From an uncultured Lachnospiraceae bacterium (GTDB taxonomy: Bacteria; Bacillota_A; Clostridia; Lachnospirales; Lachnospiraceae), in contig CAMWMM010000202.1 in NCBI GenBank assembly GCA_947175285.1, positions 1-8,273 of the forward strand: a DNA stretch of 8,273 nucleotides, read 5' to 3'. The notes under the pieces are model-generated. The model worked only from the letters and a program-made list of their open reading frames with translations, searched no databases and had not been told where the DNA came from. The translations under genes were made by a program, and so were the position numbers. Shown one piece after another: positions 5,280 through 8,273 of this stretch. Every line of letters begins with the position of its first letter. The stretch's first letter is position 1.

Positions 5280-5777
5280 CTACCGAAGCGGCTCCCTGCA
5301 AAAATAACAACTGTATTTTTCTCTTGCAACCATGGGGACCAGATTTTCAGCGCCGCAGTATGCACAGACAACGCATCTTTTTCCGTTCGGTACGCTGTCG
5401 CCCTCATAGAGTCTTTCCGCTGCGCGAAGTCCTCCGTAGTTTTGATGAAGCCGTCTGGCCTCTTCCTGTTTTTCCCTTGCATGCTCGATTTCGTCCTGCT
5501 TCGCTTTTTCCTCCAGATACGCCATAGTAGAGCTCTGTTGTGATGTCTGCGACTGTCTTTGTGTCGCTTGCTGTGTCTGTCTTTGCTGCATCTGCTGCGG
5601 CTGTTGTGCCTGTTTAGCAAACCGCTGTCCGGCATGAACAGGCGGGTTCCCATTCGGTACGCCGTTTGTCGGCGCTCCCCCGACAGTTCTATTTCCACCG
5701 CCGTTTTCCTCTCTTTTCTGACGAACTACTTTATAAATAATATATCCTAACACAATCATCCATATAATGCTAAACAT
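5280..5777 (-). CDS. hypothetical membrane-anchored zinc-ribbon protein with Gln-rich linker
   Basis: I do not recognise this 165-residue protein as a named family, but its parts are clear. Residues 2-18 form one membrane segment, followed by the basic QKR. A Gly/Asn/Pro-rich stretch (25-50) leads to a linker very rich in Gln, Thr and Ser (56-83). A charged helix follows (about 86-110, EEKAKQDEIEHAREKQEEAR), probably a coiled coil. The C-terminus has Cys138-x2-Cys141 and Cys157-x2-Cys160, a likely zinc ribbon, plus an extra Cys135. By the positive-inside rule most of the protein would be in the cytosol. The start ATG has an in-frame stop two codons upstream; AAGGAG is 12 bases away, which is long. 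It lies between the LysM gene and yqeY in the same run of genes. A role as a membrane-tethered scaffold or sensor is conceivable but not shown. Confidence 0.8.
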   Translation of the reverse strand: MFSIIWMIVLGYIIYKVVRQKREENGGGNRTVGGAPTNGVPNGNPPVHAGQRFAKQAQQPQQMQQRQTQQATQRQSQTSQQSSTMAYLEEKAKQDEIEHAREKQEEARRLHQNYGGLRAAERLYEGDSVPNGKRCVVCAYCGAENLVPMVAREKYSCYFCREPLR

Positions 5778-5819
5778 CTTTTAGTCATGCTCCTTTCCTC
5801 AGCAATCATCTGCCAACTT

Positions 5820-6677
5820 TTATTTGTCAACTCGTATCTGTATTCCTACAAAGAGCAAATCCGGATTATCGCCTATCACATCTTGATATTCCTGATAAAT
5901 CCGCGTCCAGTACATACCGTCTCCAAGTTCGGCTTCCGCTATATCCCAGAGACAGTCGCCCTTTTTGACCGTATACAGCCCGCTTTCTTCTTTTGTATCC
6001 TTATCTGATATGGCTTCTAAACGCGCTTTAGAAAGAGCGTCCGAAAGAGACAGGACCCATTGCGCAATATCTTCGTTCTCCGCAAGAATCTCATTATATC
6101 TGACTCCCTGCTTTGTCACCATTTCCACAATCTCGTCACACAGCATCAGGCTTCGCATGTTTTCTATCAGTGTATCCGGAAAGGAATCACCTAACGTATC
6201 CGGTTCCAACACAATCAACATATTGCCGTCCTGCTTCCTGTGTATTACATACCCCTCCGCTCCCGGCAAGCCGATATCCATATTTTCTACTATCATATCA
6301 CTGCACACGATAGCCAGCCAGTATTCCCCGTTATCCAACGGATAAGCGGATGCCTCAATATTGTCATATCCTAACGTGCCGCAGGAAAATGCCGTTTCAT
6401 ATACAAGCAGATGTTCCGGCAGACTCTCTTTATCCTCCACATAGTCCTGTAAGGTGTAAATATCTTCTTTCGTATGCGCTTCATAGAATGCCACGGCAAA
6501 CTCTTCCACTTCTTTTTCGGTCTTATCATCTATACGCAGTGTCTCGCCCGTTTTAGCTTCGCATACCATCACCGCTCCGCAGTATATATGTACTCCGGCG
6601 GCAATAGAAATGCCAAGAAGAATCGCCATGACCAATCTTCCCGTCAGGCACATTTTTTTCCTCTTACTCACACCCAT
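5820..6677 (-). CDS. membrane-anchored extracellular LysM protein
   Basis: This 285-residue protein has a basic N-terminus (KRKK) and one hydrophobic segment (about 14-37) that acts as an uncleaved anchor or signal peptide. A middle region of about 190 residues, which I cannot assign, has Cys98, Cys125 and Cys180. The C-terminal LysM domain (235-283) opens YTVKKGDCLWDIAEAELGDG and continues through WTRIYQEYQDVIGDNPDLLF. LysM binds N-acetylglucosamine polymers such as peptidoglycan, so the protein is expected outside the membrane, touching the cell wall. No hydrolase motif was seen, so it is not obviously an enzyme. The likely start has GAAGGG 9 bases upstream; a GTG two codons further in is a weaker alternative. 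It begins 21 bases after the holA stop and is followed by the zinc-ribbon gene after 42 bases, consistent with one operon. Confidence 0.88.
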   Translation of the reverse strand: MGVSKRKKMCLTGRLVMAILLGISIAAGVHIYCGAVMVCEAKTGETLRIDDKTEKEVEEFAVAFYEAHTKEDIYTLQDYVEDKESLPEHLLVYETAFSCGTLGYDNIEASAYPLDNGEYWLAIVCSDMIVENMDIGLPGAEGYVIHRKQDGNMLIVLEPDTLGDSFPDTLIENMRSLMLCDEIVEMVTKQGVRYNEILAENEDIAQWVLSLSDALSKARLEAISDKDTKEESGLYTVKKGDCLWDIAEAELGDGMYWTRIYQEYQDVIGDNPDLLFVGIQIRVDK

Positions 6678-6698
6678 ATCACTTCACCCTTCTCAATA

Positions 6699-7676
6699 TC
6701 AAACGCTGTATTTTACAAGTAAAAGCTCCACACTCAAAACATCGTTCATTTTTCCCGTTTTTACCGCTTCTTCGGCTTCCACGCAGTCCGTTACCGCCAT
6801 GCGCAGATTTTTTGTGGAAAATTTTTCGGACTGGCTCACATATTTTCCGGCGATAAATTCCGGCAGTCCTACATTTTCCCCAATGATTTTAGCGGGATAT
6901 CCTTTTTTCTTTAATTCCTTGACCTGCAATAATAAATTGAACTGTCTTGCAAGAAGAAAGAGAATCCGCATAGGCGGTTCTTTTAACGTCAGTAAATCAT
7001 AGTACAACTCCATGGCTACTTTCTGCCTTTTATCGGCAATAGCATTTATCATATCAAAAATCTGATTATTCACCTGTCTGACGCAGATTTCCTCAATATC
7101 CTCTCTCGTAATAATTTCTTCTTCCATGCGGTAGCAGACAAGTTTTTCCAGTTCCTTACTGATGTTTTCCATGTTGGTTCCGGTTTTTTCCAGAAAAAAT
7201 TCCAAATCCCGCTCCGTCATTTTCTTATTTTCTTTTTTCAGGATACCAATCACCCAGCGTTTTAGAATCATTTCATCCTGTGCGGTACATTCTATGACAC
7301 GTCCTTTTGCCGACACTGCCTTAAAAAGCTTGCTGCGCTTATCCACTTCCCTTTCCGTCAGAACAAAAAATGCGGTATCGGATGGTTCTTTTAAATATTC
7401 CGCAAGCTGCTCTCCCCCGCTTTTGAACAAACCGCTGTTTTCTATTATAATGACACGTCTGTCAGCAAAAAAAGGCAGTGTTTCCGCCAAATCTATCACC
7501 TCTCCTACCGGAACATCTTTTCCCTCGAAGTAGTGATAATTCATGGAATCGCCGTCTCCTAACAGCGCGTTCTTTAATTTATCCCGATACTGCCTGCGAA
7601 GATAATCTTCCTCTCCATAAAGCAGATATACCTGCTTAAGCTGCCCTGTCTTTATTTCTTCATTCAGTTTCTGCAT
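6699..7676 (-). CDS. holA: DNA polymerase III subunit delta
   Basis: This 325-residue protein is the delta subunit of the clamp loader, which with the tau/gamma and delta-prime subunits opens the sliding clamp and places it on DNA. The length is close to the family norm of about 340. The N-terminal QVYLLYGEEDYLRRQY (15-30) and the ADRRVIIIEN strand (71-80) are typical of the clamp-binding domain, and TAFFVLTERE (101-110) follows. The middle helical domain has MTERDLEFFLEKTGTNM (153-169). The C-terminal collar domain has MRILFLLARQFNLLLQVKEL (236-255). The start ATG at 7676 has only a weak ribosome site (AAAGG, 12 bases upstream). The rpsT gene often found next to holA in Firmicutes is absent here. 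The LysM gene follows after 21 bases, so holA heads this operon. Confidence 0.96.
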   Translation of the reverse strand: MQKLNEEIKTGQLKQVYLLYGEEDYLRRQYRDKLKNALLGDGDSMNYHYFEGKDVPVGEVIDLAETLPFFADRRVIIIENSGLFKSGGEQLAEYLKEPSDTAFFVLTEREVDKRSKLFKAVSAKGRVIECTAQDEMILKRWVIGILKKENKKMTERDLEFFLEKTGTNMENISKELEKLVCYRMEEEIITREDIEEICVRQVNNQIFDMINAIADKRQKVAMELYYDLLTLKEPPMRILFLLARQFNLLLQVKELKKKGYPAKIIGENVGLPEFIAGKYVSQSEKFSTKNLRMAVTDCVEAEEAVKTGKMNDVLSVELLLVKYSV

Positions 7677-7719
7677 GCAAATACCATGCCTTTCTGTTGC
7701 CTGTACATATATCTCTATT

Positions 7720-7748
7720 ATTATACTATCTCATATCTGTTTTTACCA
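7720..7748 (-). promoter_or_regulatory. putative promoter of the holA operon
   Basis: On the minus strand TGGTAA (7743-7748) and a perfect TATAAT (7720-7725) are 17 bases apart, about 43 bases upstream of the holA start. The -35 matches the consensus only at three positions, so expression may be modest. Confidence 0.4.
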
Positions 7749-7802
7749 GTGGCAGCTTGGCGAAAACGAACAAATGAAAACAGATTGCGGCTTACAAGCA
7801 TC

Positions 7803-7835
7803 TTTCTATAGAAAAACGGCAAGGTTTGCTATAAA
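7803..7835 (+). promoter_or_regulatory. putative extended -10 promoter with upstream palindrome for the plus-strand gene
   Basis: TGCTATAAA (7827-7835) is an extended -10 about 38 bases upstream of the ATG at 7874. No good -35 is present. Instead the -35 position falls in the perfect 12-base palindrome TTTCTATAGAAA (7803-7814). An activator or repressor bound there could set promoter use, which is an inference from position. Confidence 0.4.
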
Positions 7836-7873
7836 ATAAAAGAAGCATTAAGTACAAATAAGGGGATATGTAA

Positions 7874-8273
7874 ATGGACAAAATTACAGTAGGCGTCTTG
7901 GCAGCTGCATTCATTTTATTGCTAATCCTCACCGCAAGCTTGCAGCTGCTGTGGCAGAAAAAACATTTTTCACCTAAAAACATCATTTTTACCGTAGCGC
8001 CATCGCCGGCATATTTAATTGTGTCCATTTCCCTAAGTATCATTTGGGGCATTATCGACGGCTTATGCCTTTATTTAAATCTTTTAGCTTTTCTCATTTT
8101 TTATTGTTTTGAACTTTTATGTATCTTTCTGTGCATTTATGTACTGCTGTGGAAATGCGTTATTACAGAGGATTCCCTTATCCTTTATCGTCCTTTCCTT
8201 CCGGTAAAAAAAATATCCGCATCCTATATAACCAGTGTAAAAATAAAAAAAGCCAGCGGAGCCACATCCGAAA
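7874..8273 (+). CDS. multi-pass membrane protein with PH-like C-terminal segment, cut by window edge
   Basis: The frame is open from the ATG at 7874 to the right edge, 133 residues. AAGGGG lies 8 bases upstream; an earlier ATG at 7868 is followed at once by a stop. Three or four hydrophobic segments are seen: about residues 6-26 (VGVLAAAFILLLILTASLQL), 46-60 (AYLIVSISLSIIWGI) and 64-93, which is long enough for one or two. The part after the membrane segments (VITEDSLILYRPFLPVKKIS, 97-116, then SYITSVKI) resembles the first strands of bacterial membrane-linked PH domains of the YdbT/DUF6560 kind. The plus-strand frame is more convincing than the overlapping minus-strand frame because of its ribosome site and coherent membrane pattern. 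Function is unknown. It is transcribed divergently from holA. Confidence 0.75.
   Translation, partial: MDKITVGVLAAAFILLLILTASLQLLWQKKHFSPKNIIFTVAPSPAYLIVSISLSIIWGIIDGLCLYLNLLAFLIFYCFELLCIFLCIYVLLWKCVITEDSLILYRPFLPVKKISASYITSVKIKKASGATSE

Larger units (their letters stand above)
7677..7873. other. divergent intergenic region between holA and the plus-strand membrane protein gene
   Basis: These 197 bases contain no gene that I can support. They hold a putative promoter for each side and a perfect 12-base palindrome, TTTCTATAGAAA (7803-7814). A minus-strand frame runs through the right half, but the plus-strand gene explains that sequence better. Confidence 0.7.

Noticed and set aside
5525..5615. 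Tandem repeat or CRISPR-like array
   Set aside because: The repetitive look comes from Gln, Thr and Ser codons of a low-complexity protein linker; there are no regular repeats with unique spacers.
5273..5698. 141-residue minus-strand ORF
   Set aside because: It is an out-of-frame reading of the zinc-ribbon gene; its Arg/Ser/Lys-rich sequence is a by-product of the Gln-rich repeat codons.
7162..7533. 123-residue plus-strand ORF
   Set aside because: It is the opposite strand of holA and has Ser/Phe-rich composition typical of an antisense reading frame.
7792..8052. 86-residue minus-strand ORF with a hydrophobic stretch
   Set aside because: It has no good ribosome site, and it is the reverse of the plus-strand membrane protein gene, which has a ribosome site and a sensible membrane pattern.

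Overview
The window looks like chromosomal DNA of a low-to-mid GC Gram-positive anaerobe of the class Clostridia, most likely the family Lachnospiraceae. The reasons are strong AAGGAG/AGGAGG ribosome sites, a CD3324-family protein, a holA...yqeY gene cluster of Firmicutes type, and AT-rich intergenic regions. The taxon is an inference; no marker gene fixes it. Nine genes are clear. All lie on the minus strand except one at the right edge, which is divergent. I also list one doubtful 25-codon ORF. I saw no tRNA, rRNA, CRISPR array or insertion sequence.

Left block (1-3311, minus strand). Two half-size ABC exporters, each a membrane domain fused to an ATPase, are joined by a 4-base ATGA overlap and probably form a heterodimer. 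The downstream one runs off the left edge inside its ATPase domain. A promoter-like sequence lies just upstream of the pair, behind a strong hairpin terminator that closes the preceding gene.

Middle block (3306-4740, minus strand). In transcription order this holds a small AraC-family regulator consisting only of the DNA-binding domain, an intact ClpP peptidase coupled to it by an ATGA overlap, a possible 25-residue peptide, and an 87-residue CD3324-family helix-turn-helix protein. No Clp ATPase is next to this clpP, so it is probably an accessory or regulated copy. The space between clpP and the CD3324 gene holds two interlocked perfect inverted repeats, a direct repeat and a promoter.

Right block (4800-7748, minus strand). 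A tightly spaced run begins with holA (DNA polymerase III delta subunit). It continues with a membrane-anchored LysM protein, a small membrane-anchored zinc-ribbon protein with a Gln-rich linker, and a yqeY (GatB/YqeY-like) gene. Gaps are 21 to 42 bases and no terminator was seen between them, so they are probably one operon. To the right, a 197-base divergent intergenic region separates holA from a plus-strand gene for a multi-pass membrane protein that is cut by the window edge.

No complete, obviously new multi-gene system is visible. The items most worth following are the AraC-ClpP coupled pair, whose only visible neighbours are regulators, and the dense repeat and small-ORF structure between clpP and the CD3324 gene.
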